Position numbers and translations under genes: made by a program
Shown: positions 1-8,516 of the stretch, one piece after another
Position numbering within the stretch: the stretch's first letter is position 1
How the letters are laid out: each line of letters opens with the position of its first letter
Source: Actinokineospora fastidiosa
GTDB lineage: Bacteria; Actinomycetota; Actinomycetes; Mycobacteriales; Pseudonocardiaceae
Length of the DNA: 64,000 bases
Assembly (NCBI RefSeq): GCF_014648415.1
Contig: NZ_BMRB01000001.1
Location: forward strand, 1,240,001-1,304,000
Reading direction: 5' to 3'
The notes under the pieces: model-generated
The model's input: only the letters and a program-made list of their open reading frames with translations
What the model was told of the DNA's origin: nothing
Databases searched by the model: none

Positions 1-2
1 CG

Positions 3-479
3 GAGTTCGGCGAGTTCGTCGACAGCCGCGCCGCGGTGATGCGGCGAACCGCGTACCTGCTGTGCGGCGGCGACTGGCACCGCGCCGAGGACCTGGTGCA
101 GACGACGCTGGCCAAGATCTACGTCGTCTGGCCCCGGCTGCGCCGCGACGACGCGATCGACGCCTACGCCCGCAAGGTCATGGTGCGCGCGGCGATCGAC
201 GAGTCGCGGCGGGCGTTCCGGCGGCGGGAGTCGGTGACGGACGCGGTGCCCGAGACGTCGGTGCCCCCGCCGGGCGTCGACGCCGCCATCGATGTGCGGC
301 GCGCGCTGCGGCGCCTGCCGCCGGGCCAGCGGGCCGTGGTCGTGCTCCGGTACTGGGAGGACCTCTCCGTCGCCGAGGCGGCGCAGGTGCTGGGCAAGAG
401 CGAGGGCACGATCAAGAGCCAAGCGGCGAAGGGACTCGCGGCGCTGCGCGACATGTTGTCTGTGGAGGTCGCACTGTGA
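3..479 (+). CDS. SigE-family RNA polymerase sigma-70 factor (5' partial)
   Basis: The reading frame is open to the left window edge, so the true start lies upstream; 158 residues are visible. Region 2 is recognisable in RTAYLLCGGDWHRAEDLVQ. Region 4 is seen in LPPGQRAVVVLRYWEDLSVAEA followed by the helix-turn-helix GKSEGTIKSQAAKGL. This is the compact ECF-like SigE family common in actinobacteria, which redirects RNA polymerase to stress or envelope promoters. The stop codon overlaps the GTG start of the next gene (GTGA), so the two are translationally coupled and the downstream membrane protein is its likely partner. Family assignment is firm; the regulon is unknown. Confidence 0.9.
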   Translation, partial: EFGEFVDSRAAVMRRTAYLLCGGDWHRAEDLVQTTLAKIYVVWPRLRRDDAIDAYARKVMVRAAIDESRRAFRRRESVTDAVPETSVPPPGVDAAIDVRRALRRLPPGQRAVVVLRYWEDLSVAEAAQVLGKSEGTIKSQAAKGLAALRDMLSVEVAL

Positions 480-1321
480 ACGACGAGCAGGATGTGCGGC
501 GGCTGTTCGAGGCCGCGGTCCGGCACGAGCCCCCGCTGACGCTGGACCGCGAGGCGGTCATCGGCGCGGGCAGGCGCAGGCTGCGCGTGCGGCGCACGGC
601 CGCGGTCGGCGGCGCGGCGACGGCCGTGGCGGCGGCGGTGATCGGCATGACGGCGCTGTCGGGATCGCAGTTCGGGATGCCGGAGCCGGTCGGCCCGGCC
701 GGGCCGGGGGTGTCGTCGGAGCCGAGGTCGGCCGTGACGACGACCCCCGCGCCCCCGTCGGCGCGCGTCCGCACCACCGTCGAGGCGCCGCGGTCGACCG
801 TGTGGCCGACCACGACCACCTGGGCCGAGGTCCCGTCCACCACCATGACGCACCGGCCCGAGGTGTCCGAGCAGCTCGGCGTCGCGCTGGGCTCCGCGCC
901 GCTGTCCTGGCCAGCGGACGTCGAGGTGGAGGGCAGCGACGTCCCCTGGCACACCTTCGACGCCAAGGGGCACGCGCAGTTCGCCCTGGTCACCCGCGAC
1001 CACGCCCGGCGGACGATCGAGATCCGGGTCGCGGCGGGACAGCGGTCCGGGGACAAGCCGGAGGGGTGCTTCCAGGCGGACATGACCTGCAGGTCGCACC
1101 GCACGGCCAACGGGGCCCTGGTGCACTACTGGCAGCCGGAGCGCGTGCAGGAGCACGGCCCCAACGCCCTGACCCTGCACGCTCTGCGGCCGGACGGGGT
1201 CGTCGTGGTGGTCGCGGACATCGGCGGGGCCGGGCCGCCGTGGCGGACCGAGCCGCTGATGAGCGTCGACGGCCTGGAACAGATCGCGCTGATCCCCGGG
1301 TTCGCCGCGGTCAACCAGTAG
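476..1321 (+). CDS. Membrane protein coupled to SigE-type sigma factor (possible anti-sigma)
   Basis: 281 residues from a GTG start that overlaps the sigma factor stop. The N-terminus is cytoplasmic with an Arg-rich stretch, then one hydrophobic helix at about residues 40-62. A Pro/Thr/Ser-rich linker (about 70-130) and a C-terminal extracytoplasmic domain with two cysteines (GCFQADMTC) follow. Genes directly after actinobacterial SigE-type sigma factors often encode such single-pass proteins, which can act as anti-sigma factors, but no zinc-anti-sigma HxxxCxxC motif is present. Function is therefore inferred only from position and topology. The stop codon lies inside a 16-bp tandem repeat. 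Confidence 0.75.
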   Translation: MNDEQDVRRLFEAAVRHEPPLTLDREAVIGAGRRRLRVRRTAAVGGAATAVAAAVIGMTALSGSQFGMPEPVGPAGPGVSSEPRSAVTTTPAPPSARVRTTVEAPRSTVWPTTTTWAEVPSTTMTHRPEVSEQLGVALGSAPLSWPADVEVEGSDVPWHTFDAKGHAQFALVTRDHARRTIEIRVAAGQRSGDKPEGCFQADMTCRSHRTANGALVHYWQPERVQEHGPNALTLHALRPDGVVVVVADIGGAGPPWRTEPLMSVDGLEQIALIPGFAAVNQ

Positions 1322-1350
1322 GGCGGTCAACCAGTAGGGCGGTCAACCAG
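1309..1350. repeat. 16-bp tandem repeat over a stop codon
   Basis: The unit GGTCAACCAGTAGGGC occurs twice exactly and then partially (about 2.6 copies). The first copy contains the TAG stop of the membrane protein gene. Replication slippage here would change only the 3' tail because each copy again carries the stop. Confidence 0.9.
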
Positions 1351-1413
1351 CAGGCCCCGTTAACCGGTGGACGCATGGGGCATTCTCTAGGCGTGCCCGG
1401 AGGAGAGCTGGAA

Positions 1414-1824
1414 GTGTCCCGGTCGCTGGTGATCCCGGCGGCCGAGTTGAGCGAGCGCTTCTCCCGCTCGTCCGGTCCCGGCGGCCAGGGCGTGAACACC
1501 GCCGACAGCCGCGTCGAGCTGTCCTTCGACGTCGCGCGCTCGCCGTCGATCCCCGAGCACCTGCGCGCCCGCATCCTCGACCGGCTGGCGAACCGCCTGG
1601 TCGACGGCGTGCTGACCATCGCGGCGAGCGAGTTCCGGGCGCAGCTGGCCAACCGCGAGGCGGCCAGGGAGCGCCTGGCCGCGCTGCTGCGGCAGGCCGC
1701 CGCGCCGCCTCCGCCGCAGCGCAGGCCGACCAAGCCGAGCCGCGGCGCGCGGGAACGGCGGCTGGAGTCGAAGAAGCGCCGCTCGGCGACCAAGCAGACG
1801 CGCAGGCGGCCCGACCTCAGCTGA
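1414..1824 (+). CDS. arfB: Alternative ribosome-rescue factor ArfB (peptidyl-tRNA hydrolase)
   Basis: 136 residues from a GTG start with an AGGAGAG Shine-Dalgarno about 8 nt upstream; a GTG seven codons earlier is an alternative. The catalytic GGQ motif sits at residues 23-25 (SSGPGGQGVNT), and the C-terminal tail is strongly basic (KPSRGARERRLESKKRRS), as expected for the part that enters the empty mRNA channel. ArfB hydrolyses peptidyl-tRNA on ribosomes stalled without a stop codon. Length and architecture match ArfB/YaeJ rather than full-length release factors. Its 3' end overlaps the convergent response regulator gene by 8 bp. Confidence 0.92.
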   Translation: MSRSLVIPAAELSERFSRSSGPGGQGVNTADSRVELSFDVARSPSIPEHLRARILDRLANRLVDGVLTIAASEFRAQLANREAARERLAALLRQAAAPPPPQRRPTKPSRGARERRLESKKRRSATKQTRRRPDLS

Positions 1825-2476
1825 GCCGGTAGCGGCGCTCCGGGCGTCCGGTCGCGCCGTAGCGCAGGCGGACGTGGGCGCGGCCGGTCGCCACGAAGTG
1901 CTCCAGGTAGCGCCGAGCACTGACCCGCGACAGGTGCGCCGCCGCCGCGCACTCCGCCGCCGACATCTCGCCCTCGCGCAGCGTGCTGGCCACGAGCTCC
2001 GCGGTCTGCTCGGTCAGCCCCTTGGGCAGCCCGGCCCCGGCCCTCGGCCGCGCGCCGAACACCTCGTCCACATCGGACTGTCCTGCGCTGCCGAGCGCGG
2101 TGAGTCTGGTGTGGAGGGTGGCGAAGTGTTGGAGCTGGTCGTGCAGCGCGGAATAGGTGAACGGCTTGATGAGGTAGTGCAGCGCCCCGCCGCGCATGGC
2201 GCCGCGGACGGTGTCGACGTCGGTGGCCGCGGTGATCACGATGACGTCCGGGTCGACCGCGCCGTTGCGCAGGGCGCGCAGCACGTCGAGGCCGGGCATG
2301 TCGGGCAGGTAGATGTCGAGGAGCACCAGGTCGGGCGCGAGCTCGTCGACCAGGCGCACGGCGTCCGCCCCGGTGTGCGCGGTGCCGACGACGGCGAACC
2401 CGGGCGTGCGGGCGACGTAGCCGCTGTGCACCCGGGCGACCATGAAGTCGTCGTCGACGACGAGGACCGTGATCAC
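1817..2476 (-). CDS. CitB/DcuR-type response regulator
   Basis: 219 residues. The N-terminal receiver has the acidic pocket (VDDDF), the phospho-acceptor at about Asp54 (LVLLDIYLPD) and the conserved Lys near residue 104 (YLIKPF). The C-terminal domain has a DNA-binding helix-turn-helix (SAAECAAAAHLSRVSARRYL). This layout is the CitB family, whose partners are sCache/PAS kinases sensing di- and tricarboxylates. The GTG start overlaps the kinase stop (GTGA), so kinase and regulator are one transcript. The divergent tctCBA transporter is the obvious target. Confidence 0.92.
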   Translation of the reverse strand: MITVLVVDDDFMVARVHSGYVARTPGFAVVGTAHTGADAVRLVDELAPDLVLLDIYLPDMPGLDVLRALRNGAVDPDVIVITAATDVDTVRGAMRGGALHYLIKPFTYSALHDQLQHFATLHTRLTALGSAGQSDVDEVFGARPRAGAGLPKGLTEQTAELVASTLREGEMSAAECAAAAHLSRVSARRYLEHFVATGRAHVRLRYGATGRPERRYRLS

Positions 2477-4014
2477 GGCTTCATCCGGGCGGTGAACACC
2501 GCGCCGTTGTCGTTGTGCACCTCGACCGAGCCCTGCCTGCGCACGCACGTCTGCCGGGTGATGGCCAGGCCGAGCCCGCGCCCGCCGCCGTCCTCCGCGG
2601 CCTTGGTGGTGAACCCGTGCCGGAACACCTCCTCGGCGATCTCCGGGGCCACCCCGGGGCCGGAGTCGCGCACGACCACCCGCACCTCGTCGTCGCGGTG
2701 GGTCAGGCACACCTCGATCCAGCCCTGCTTGCCGCGCAGGGCGTCCAGCGCGTTGTCGACGAGGTTGCCGAGCACGGTGACGAGGTCGGCGGACAGGTGC
2801 TCGTCGATCAGGCCGAGGTCGCTGTCGGGGTCGAGCCGCAGCCCGACGCCCTGCTCGGCGGCGAGGCTGGCCTTGGCCACCAGCAGCGCGGCCACCGCGG
2901 GGTCGCCGACCCGCTCGGCGACCTCGCCCTGCCAGGCACGCTGGTGGTGGCTGACCCGGTCGACGTAGCGGCGCAGCTCGTCGTGGTCGCCCAGCTCGAT
3001 GAGCCCGGCGATGGTGTGCAGGCGGTTGGAGAACTCGTGCGCCTGCGCCCGGAGGGTGTCGGCAGTGGACCGGTTGGCGTCGAGCGCGTTCTGCAGCGCC
3101 ACGATCTCGGTGCGGTCGCGGAGCGTGACGACCGCGCCCGCCGGAGCGATGGGCACCCGGTTCATGACGAGCACCCTGCCCTTGCGCAGGACGATCTGGT
3201 CGGCGCCCTCGGCGCGCCCGGTGAGCACGTCGGCGAGGCGGTCGTTGAAGCCCAGCTCGGTGACGGGCACGCCGTCGGTGCGCTCCGGCAGCGAGAGCAG
3301 GCGGCGGGCCTGGTCGTTGACCAGCGTGATCCGGTCCTGGCCGTCGAGGCCGACGACGCCCTCCCTGATGCCGTGCAGCATCGCCTCCCGGTGCTCGACC
3401 AGCCCGGCGATCTCGGCGGGCTCCATGCCGAGCGTCTGCCGCTTGACCCGCCGCGCGACCAGCAGCGACCCGCCGACCCCGAGCACGGTGGCCGCGGCGA
3501 GGATCAGCAGCGCCTCCGACGGCGAGTGCACGATCCCGGCGAACAGGTGGGGCAGGTCCACGCCGGCGGCGACGATCCCGATGATCTCGCCGCGGTCGCC
3601 GATCACCGGGACGTGCGCCACCAGCTCGTCGCCGACCTCGCCGACCCAGGACCGCCCGGCGGCGACCGTGCTCTCGCCGACCGGCATCGGCTCGCCCACC
3701 TGGTCGGGGTCGGGCGAGGTGAGCACCCGGGTGTCCGGCAGCGCGATGCGCACCGACCCGGCCCCCGAGAGGCTCCGCGCGCTCTCGGCGAACGGCGGCA
3801 GCTGGTGGTAGCGCAGCGGGTCGGCGAGCGCGGCCCGCACCCCGGCCGTCGCAGCGACGTCCTCGGCGACGGAGAGCATCCGCCTGCCCTGGACGTCGCC
3901 GAACGCCTCGGTGGACTGCACCGCGGAGAAGACGGCGACGGCCCCGAGCAGGGCGGCCACGACCGCGAACTGCCACCCCAGCAGCTGGCGCGCCAACGAA
4001 CCCCGTCCGGACAT
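2473..4014 (-). CDS. CitA/DcuS-type sensor histidine kinase
   Basis: 513 residues. A transmembrane helix at about 14-34, an extracytoplasmic sCache-like sensor domain, and a second helix at about 170-190 are followed by a PAS domain (about 205-300). The DHp helix carries the phospho-acceptor His near residue 325 (QAHEFSNRLH). The ATPase domain shows the N box (LGNLVDNALDAL), DSGPGV and GGGRGLGL. The family senses carboxylates such as citrate. Divergence from tctCBA across about 140 bp supports control of tricarboxylate uptake; the ligand itself is inference. The chosen ATG gives a normal short cytoplasmic N-terminus. Confidence 0.93.
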   Translation of the reverse strand: MSGRGSLARQLLGWQFAVVAALLGAVAVFSAVQSTEAFGDVQGRRMLSVAEDVAATAGVRAALADPLRYHQLPPFAESARSLSGAGSVRIALPDTRVLTSPDPDQVGEPMPVGESTVAAGRSWVGEVGDELVAHVPVIGDRGEIIGIVAAGVDLPHLFAGIVHSPSEALLILAAATVLGVGGSLLVARRVKRQTLGMEPAEIAGLVEHREAMLHGIREGVVGLDGQDRITLVNDQARRLLSLPERTDGVPVTELGFNDRLADVLTGRAEGADQIVLRKGRVLVMNRVPIAPAGAVVTLRDRTEIVALQNALDANRSTADTLRAQAHEFSNRLHTIAGLIELGDHDELRRYVDRVSHHQRAWQGEVAERVGDPAVAALLVAKASLAAEQGVGLRLDPDSDLGLIDEHLSADLVTVLGNLVDNALDALRGKQGWIEVCLTHRDDEVRVVVRDSGPGVAPEIAEEVFRHGFTTKAAEDGGGRGLGLAITRQTCVRRQGSVEVHNDNGAVFTARMKP

Positions 4015-4156
4015 GGCAGACAGTGTGCCCCGCCGAGACGCGCTCGGCGCCGCCCGGCGGATGAACACAACGACCACAACGATCGGAACGCGCGCAAGCG
4101 CGACAACGCCGTCACACCGGGGCAACATCTCGCCGCGCGAGTCGAAGGAGGTTCGG

Positions 4157-5140
4157 GTGGTCAGGAAGCTTGTCGCCGCCGCGGCGGGACTGGCGGCGGT
4201 GCTGCTGGTCCCGCCGCTGGTCGGGTCCGGCGGGGACGCCGATGTCGGGGAGCGGGTCCGCGGCCTGCGGGTGCTGGTGCCGAACTCGCCGGGCGGCGGG
4301 TACGACGTCACCGCCCGCACGGCGGCCAAGGCGATGGAGGACGCCGGGCTCGCCAGCGCGGTCGAGGTGTTCAACCTGCCGGGCGCGGGCGGCACCGTCG
4401 GCCTGGGGCGGCTGGTCAACGAGCGGGGCAACGGGAAGCTCGTCATGTCGATGGGGCTGGGCGTGGTCGGCAGCGTCTACACCAACAAGTCGCCGTCGTC
4501 GCTGGCCGACACCACGCCGATCGCGAAGCTCATCGAGGAGCCCGACATCGTCGTCGTCGGGAAGGACTCGCCCTACCGGGACATCGCGGGCCTGCTCACG
4601 GCGTGGAAGGCGGACCCCGGCGGGGTGCCGGTCGGCGGGGGCTCGTCGCCCGGCGGACCCGACCACCTCGCCCCGATGCTGATGGCCAAGGCGGCCGGAC
4701 TCGCGCCCAGGTCGGTCAACTACGTGCCCTTCGACGGCGGCGGCGAGCTGCTGGCCTCCGTGCTCGGCGGCAAGGTCGCCTTCGGCGTCTCCGGGGTCGG
4801 CGAGTACCGCGACCAGATCCAGGCGGGCGAGCTGCGGGTCCTCGCCGTGACCGGCCCCGAGCGCATCGCCGGGATCGACGCGCCCACCCTGCGCGAGGCG
4901 GGCCTGGACGTGTCCTTCACCAACTGGCGGGGCATCGTCGCCCCGCCCGGGATCTCCGACACCGACCGCGAGCGGCTCATCGCCGCGTTCGCCCGGCTGC
5001 ACTCCTCGCCGCAGTGGCGCGACGCGCTGGCCCGCAACGGCTGGACCGACGCCTTCCAGGCCGGTCCGGGGTTCGGGGAGTTCCTGGCCGGGGAGAACCG
5101 CCGCGTCGCCGAGGTGCTGAAGGAGTTGGGGCTGGCATGA
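4157..5140 (+). CDS. tctC: Tripartite tricarboxylate transporter substrate-binding protein TctC
   Basis: 327 residues. The GTG start is preceded at 5 nt by AAGGAGG. An N-terminal hydrophobic export segment (LVAAAAGLAAVLLVPPLV) leads into a periplasmic-binding fold with the TctC hallmarks PNSPGGGYDVTAR and NLPGAGG. This is the solute receptor that delivers the substrate to the TctAB membrane part. The stop overlaps the tctB start (ATGA). Control by the divergent CitA/CitB pair is likely. Substrate could be citrate or another carboxylate. Confidence 0.92.
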   Translation: MVRKLVAAAAGLAAVLLVPPLVGSGGDADVGERVRGLRVLVPNSPGGGYDVTARTAAKAMEDAGLASAVEVFNLPGAGGTVGLGRLVNERGNGKLVMSMGLGVVGSVYTNKSPSSLADTTPIAKLIEEPDIVVVGKDSPYRDIAGLLTAWKADPGGVPVGGGSSPGGPDHLAPMLMAKAAGLAPRSVNYVPFDGGGELLASVLGGKVAFGVSGVGEYRDQIQAGELRVLAVTGPERIAGIDAPTLREAGLDVSFTNWRGIVAPPGISDTDRERLIAAFARLHSSPQWRDALARNGWTDAFQAGPGFGEFLAGENRRVAEVLKELGLA

Positions 5141-5628
5141 CGTGGTTGCGTGAGCGGTCCGAGCTGGGCGTGTGCGCGGTGCTGGCGGTCCTCGGCGCCC
5201 TGGTGCTCGTCGACGCCCTCACCATCCCCACCGACTTCGCCACGCGCGGGCCCATCGGGCCGAAGGCGGTGCCGGTGCTCGTCGGGGCCGCGCTGCTGGT
5301 CGTGGCCGTCGTGCTGGCCCGCGACGTGCTGCGCGGCGGGCGGGGCGCGGCCGAGGGCGGCGAGGACGTCGACCTGAGCGCGCCCGGCGACTGGCGGACG
5401 GTCCTGCTGCTGTGCGGGGCGTTCCTGGCCGCCACCGCGCTCATCGGGACCGCCGGGTTCCCGGTCGCGGGCTTCGTCCTGTTCTGGGGAGCCGCGTACG
5501 CGCTCGGCAGCCGGGGGCACGTCCGCGACCCGCTGATCGCGGCCGCCGTGTCGGTGCTGACCTACGTCGTGTTCGACGTCCTGCTCGGGGTGCCGCTCCC
5601 CGGCGGCCCGCTGATGGGAGTGCTCTAG
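5137..5628 (+). CDS. tctB: Tripartite tricarboxylate transporter small membrane subunit TctB
   Basis: 163 residues with four predicted membrane helices (about 10-28, 44-62, 88-110 and 125-150), the expected topology of the small TctB subunit. The start overlaps the tctC stop by 4 bp, and the following tctA starts at the base immediately after its stop, giving a tight three-gene operon. TctB pairs with TctA to form the secondary transport channel. Sequence conservation is low in this subunit, so context carries much of the assignment. Confidence 0.88.
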   Translation: MTWLRERSELGVCAVLAVLGALVLVDALTIPTDFATRGPIGPKAVPVLVGAALLVVAVVLARDVLRGGRGAAEGGEDVDLSAPGDWRTVLLLCGAFLAATALIGTAGFPVAGFVLFWGAAYALGSRGHVRDPLIAAAVSVLTYVVFDVLLGVPLPGGPLMGVL

Positions 5629-7101
5629 ATGGACCAACTCTGGGACGGGTTCGCCACCGCGCTGACCCCCACCCACCTGCTGCTCGCCGCCGTCGGCGTC
5701 ATCCTGGGCACGGCCATCGGCGTGCTGCCCGGCATCGGCCCGGCCATGGCCGTCGCGCTGCTGCTGCCGGTCACCTACGGGCTGGAGCCCACCGGGGCGT
5801 TCATCATGTTCGCGGGCATCTACTACGGCGGCATGTTCGGCGGCTCCACCACGTCCATCCTGCTCAACACCCCCGGCGAGAGCGCGGCGGTGGTGGCCGC
5901 GATCGACGGCAACCCGATGGCCAGGTCCGGCCGGGGCGCGCAGGCGCTGGCCGCGGCGGCCATCGGGCACTTCGTCGGCGGCATGGTCGGCACCACCCTG
6001 CTGGTCGTGCTGGCGCCCACGGTGGCGGGCCTGGCCGTCGGCCTCGGCGCGCCGGACTTCTTCGCGATCATGGTGCTGGCCTTCGCCGCGGTGACGACGG
6101 TGCTCGGCGACTCGCGGGTGCGCGGCGTCGCCTCGCTGCTGATCGGGCTGACGATCGGCCTGATCGGCCTGGACGAGATGACCGGCCAGCAGCGGCTGAC
6201 CTTCGGCTCGCTCGAACTGGCCGACGGCATCGACGTCGTGATCGTCGCCGTCGGGCTCTTCGCGGTCGGCGAGTCGCTGTGGGTCGCCGCGCACCTGCGC
6301 CGCAACCCGGCCCGGCCGATCCCGGTGGGCACGCCCTGGCTCGGCCGCGCCGACCTGCGGCGGGCGTGGAAGCCGTGGCTGCGCGGACCGCTGATCGGGT
6401 TCCCGTTCGGCGCGCTGCCCGCTGGCGGGGCCGAGATCCCGACCTTCCTGTCCTACGCGACGGAGAAGCGGCTGTCCAAGCACCGCGACGAGTTCGGCAA
6501 GGGCGCCATCGAGGGCGTCGCCGGGCCGGAGGCGACCGCGAGCGCGTCCGCGGCGGGCACGCTGGTGTCGATGCTCACCCTCGGCCTGCCGACCACGGCG
6601 GTCGCCGCGGTCATGCTGGCGGCGTTCCAGCAGTACGGCATCCAGCCCGGCCCGCTGCTGTTTGAGCGCGAGTCGACCCTGGTGTGGGGCCTGATCGCCA
6701 GCCTGTTCGTCGGGACGGTGCTGCTGCTGGTGCTGAACCTGCCGCTGGCGCCGCTGTGGGCCAGGATGCTGCGCATCCCCCGGCCGTACCTGTACGCGGG
6801 GATCCTGTTCTTCGCGATGGTCGGCGCGTACGCCGTCAGCGGGCAGGCCGCCGACCTGCTGGTGCTGTTCGCCATCGGGGTCATCGGGCTGGTCATGCGC
6901 CGCTACGGCCTGCCGGTGCTGCCCGCCATCCTCGGCGTCATCCTCGGCCCGGCCGCCGAGCTGCAGATGCGTCGCGCGCTGCAGCTCTCGGACGGCGCGC
7001 TGACCGGCCTGGTGAACACGACGTTCTCCATCACCGTGTACGCGGTCGTCGCGCTCCTCGTGCTGTGGCCCCTGGTGCGCAAAGCGCGCTCACGGACCTG
7101 A
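5629..7101 (+). CDS. tctA: Tripartite tricarboxylate transporter large permease TctA
   Basis: 490 residues, a polytopic membrane protein with roughly a dozen helices. It shows the TctA family signatures: an early [15 protein letters not shown] loop, [14 protein letters not shown], and the second Gly-rich half motif [19 protein letters not shown]. It forms the permease with TctB and is fed by TctC. Length is typical of the family. A strong hairpin about 100 bp downstream is the probable operon end. Confidence 0.95.
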   Translation: MDQLWDGFATALTPTHLLLAAVGVILGTAIGVLPGIGPAMAVALLLPVTYGLEPTGAFIMFAGIYYGGMFGGSTTSILLNTPGESAAVVAAIDGNPMARSGRGAQALAAAAIGHFVGGMVGTTLLVVLAPTVAGLAVGLGAPDFFAIMVLAFAAVTTVLGDSRVRGVASLLIGLTIGLIGLDEMTGQQRLTFGSLELADGIDVVIVAVGLFAVGESLWVAAHLRRNPARPIPVGTPWLGRADLRRAWKPWLRGPLIGFPFGALPAGGAEIPTFLSYATEKRLSKHRDEFGKGAIEGVAGPEATASASAAGTLVSMLTLGLPTTAVAAVMLAAFQQYGIQPGPLLFERESTLVWGLIASLFVGTVLLLVLNLPLAPLWARMLRIPRPYLYAGILFFAMVGAYAVSGQAADLLVLFAIGVIGLVMRRYGLPVLPAILGVILGPAAELQMRRALQLSDGALTGLVNTTFSITVYAVVALLVLWPLVRKARSRT

Positions 7102-7200
7102 CGAGGCGTGGACTGGTCGCCGCGCCGGAGCTCGACCGGGCGCGGCGGCCACGTGCCCATCGCCAGGCCGCGCGAGCGCGCTCGGCTGAGTCGCGTCGCG

Positions 7201-7231
7201 AAGGCCACCCCGCCGGTCGCGGGGTGGCCTT
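7201..7231 (+). terminator. Hairpin after tctCBA
   Basis: A perfect 13-bp stem (AAGGCCACCCCGC with its complement) closes a 5-nt loop and is followed by TGTC. It is the likely end of the tctCBA transcript, although the T-run is weak, as usual in high-GC actinobacteria. Confidence 0.7.
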
Positions 7232-7250
7232 GTCGGCATTGCGAGGGAGT

Positions 7251-7274
7251 CCCGGCGCCGCGGAGGGCGCCGGG
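7251..7274 (-). terminator. Hairpin after DUF3073 gene
   Basis: A perfect 9-bp stem (CCCGGCGCC with its complement) with a 6-nt loop, nine bases beyond the DUF3073 stop codon on the minus strand. Confidence 0.55.
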
Positions 7275-7282
7275 GCCTTGCG

Positions 7283-7471
7283 TCAACGGCGGTAGTCGTC
7301 GTACCCGTCGTCGTCGTATTCGTCGGACTCGATTCGCTCGAAGTCGGAGCCGTCGCCTGGCTTGTCGCCCGACAGCTCGCGCTGCAGGGCGTCCAAGTCC
7401 ATTCGATGGCTGCTGTACTTGAGCTCCCGGGCCACCTTCGTCTGCTTGGCCTTGGCTCGGCCGCGCCCCAT
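7283..7471 (-). CDS. DUF3073 family small protein
   Basis: 62 residues from ATG; an upstream GTG would add six residues. The N-terminus is basic (MGRGRAKAKQTKVAR), followed by ELKYSSHRMDLDALQREL and an acidic tail ending DEYDDDGYDDYRR. This matches the actinobacterial DUF3073 family (Rv0810c-like), whose function is unknown. The charged bipartite make-up suggests a nucleic-acid or ribosome-associated protein, but that is only a guess. It is monocistronic with its own hairpin. Confidence 0.85.
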   Translation of the reverse strand: MGRGRAKAKQTKVARELKYSSHRMDLDALQRELSGDKPGDGSDFERIESDEYDDDGYDDYRR

Positions 7472-7666
7472 GGCTCGACCCCCTCGCACAGGTGACGGGG
7501 CGGCCGGGGGAATCGGCGGCCCCGTAGATGTCGACAGTTGATTCCTGCTAACTACCGTACCGTGCCGAAGGGGTTCGATGCGACGCGGCTCGGTGTGCAG
7601 AACCCGACACCCCCGGACCGCCCGCCCTGGCGGGGCCCGGCGACCGGTTCATGACACGATGTGCGG

Positions 7667-8515
7667 GTGCCTCGACCGTTCGTCGCCTACCTGCGGGTGT
7701 ACGAACCCTTGTCAGCTTTCCCGCCCGCGTCCCGTGATCGACTCCGGCACATGGCGGAGAACTCGCCGCTGGACCGGGCCGACGTGGGCGTCCACGAGCA
7801 GCTGATGTGGCTGAAGTCACAAGAGGTGGGCGCGGCCACGCGGCTGCCGGGCGAGCGCCCCGACGGCTCCCCGCTGCCCACCCGCGACGTCATGGCCGTG
7901 CGCGCCGAGTCGGGCGAGCTGCTGGTCTGCCCGCTCGACCTGCGCGCCCGCTCGGCCGCGGCGGTCGTGGGCTTCCTCTCGACGGCGGCGAACCCGCTGC
8001 GCGAGGCCACCCTGGGCGAGTCGGCCGACCGCCTGCGGCACAAGGCGGGCACCGTCCTCGCCGACATGCCCGGCGGGGCCGTCCACGTCGTGTCGACCAC
8101 CTGGACCGTGCCGCTGCCGTGGTTCGTCCTGGTGCAGCCGTCCGAGCGGGTGGTCACCGGCGAGGGCGCGACCCGCACGGTCTACTGGCTGATCCCCATG
8201 CGCACCGCCCGCAAGCGCGTCCAGCGCGCCTTCGAGCTGGCCGAGGCCACCTTCGGCGAGTCCGGCCCGACCAAGGTGCTCCAGGACACCGGGCGCTGGC
8301 TGGCGCACTTCCACGAGGACTCGATGGTCGAGCTCGACTACGGCGGCCTCGTCCAGCTCATGGCCGACGACGACATCGACGCCGACACCTCGGCCGAGGA
8401 CGTCAACGCCATCCTCGACGCCATCGAGCAGCCCGACCCGGGCGCCGTCGCCGAGCGCTTCGAGCGCCTGCGCGAGTTCTGGAGCGAACTGGCAGTGCGC
8501 GAGCGGATGCAGTAG
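7667..8515 (+). CDS. Conserved actinobacterial protein of unknown function
   Basis: About 282 residues beginning VPRPFVAYLRVYEPLSAF. A GTG two codons earlier is equally possible. No catalytic motif is recognised. The protein is soluble, with a mixed alpha/beta N-terminal part and an acidic helical C-terminal half. Similar proteins are conserved next to the DUF3073 gene in actinobacteria, from memory rather than any search. It ends one base before the convergent asparaginase gene. Confidence 0.75.
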   Translation: MPRPFVAYLRVYEPLSAFPPASRDRLRHMAENSPLDRADVGVHEQLMWLKSQEVGAATRLPGERPDGSPLPTRDVMAVRAESGELLVCPLDLRARSAAAVVGFLSTAANPLREATLGESADRLRHKAGTVLADMPGGAVHVVSTTWTVPLPWFVLVQPSERVVTGEGATRTVYWLIPMRTARKRVQRAFELAEATFGESGPTKVLQDTGRWLAHFHEDSMVELDYGGLVQLMADDDIDADTSAEDVNAILDAIEQPDPGAVAERFERLREFWSELAVRERMQ

Positions 8516-8516
8516 C

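Noticed and set aside
2515..5136. Long plus-strand extension upstream of tctB
   Set aside because: It is antisense to the histidine kinase and overlaps tctC in another frame; tctB begins at the ATGA overlap.
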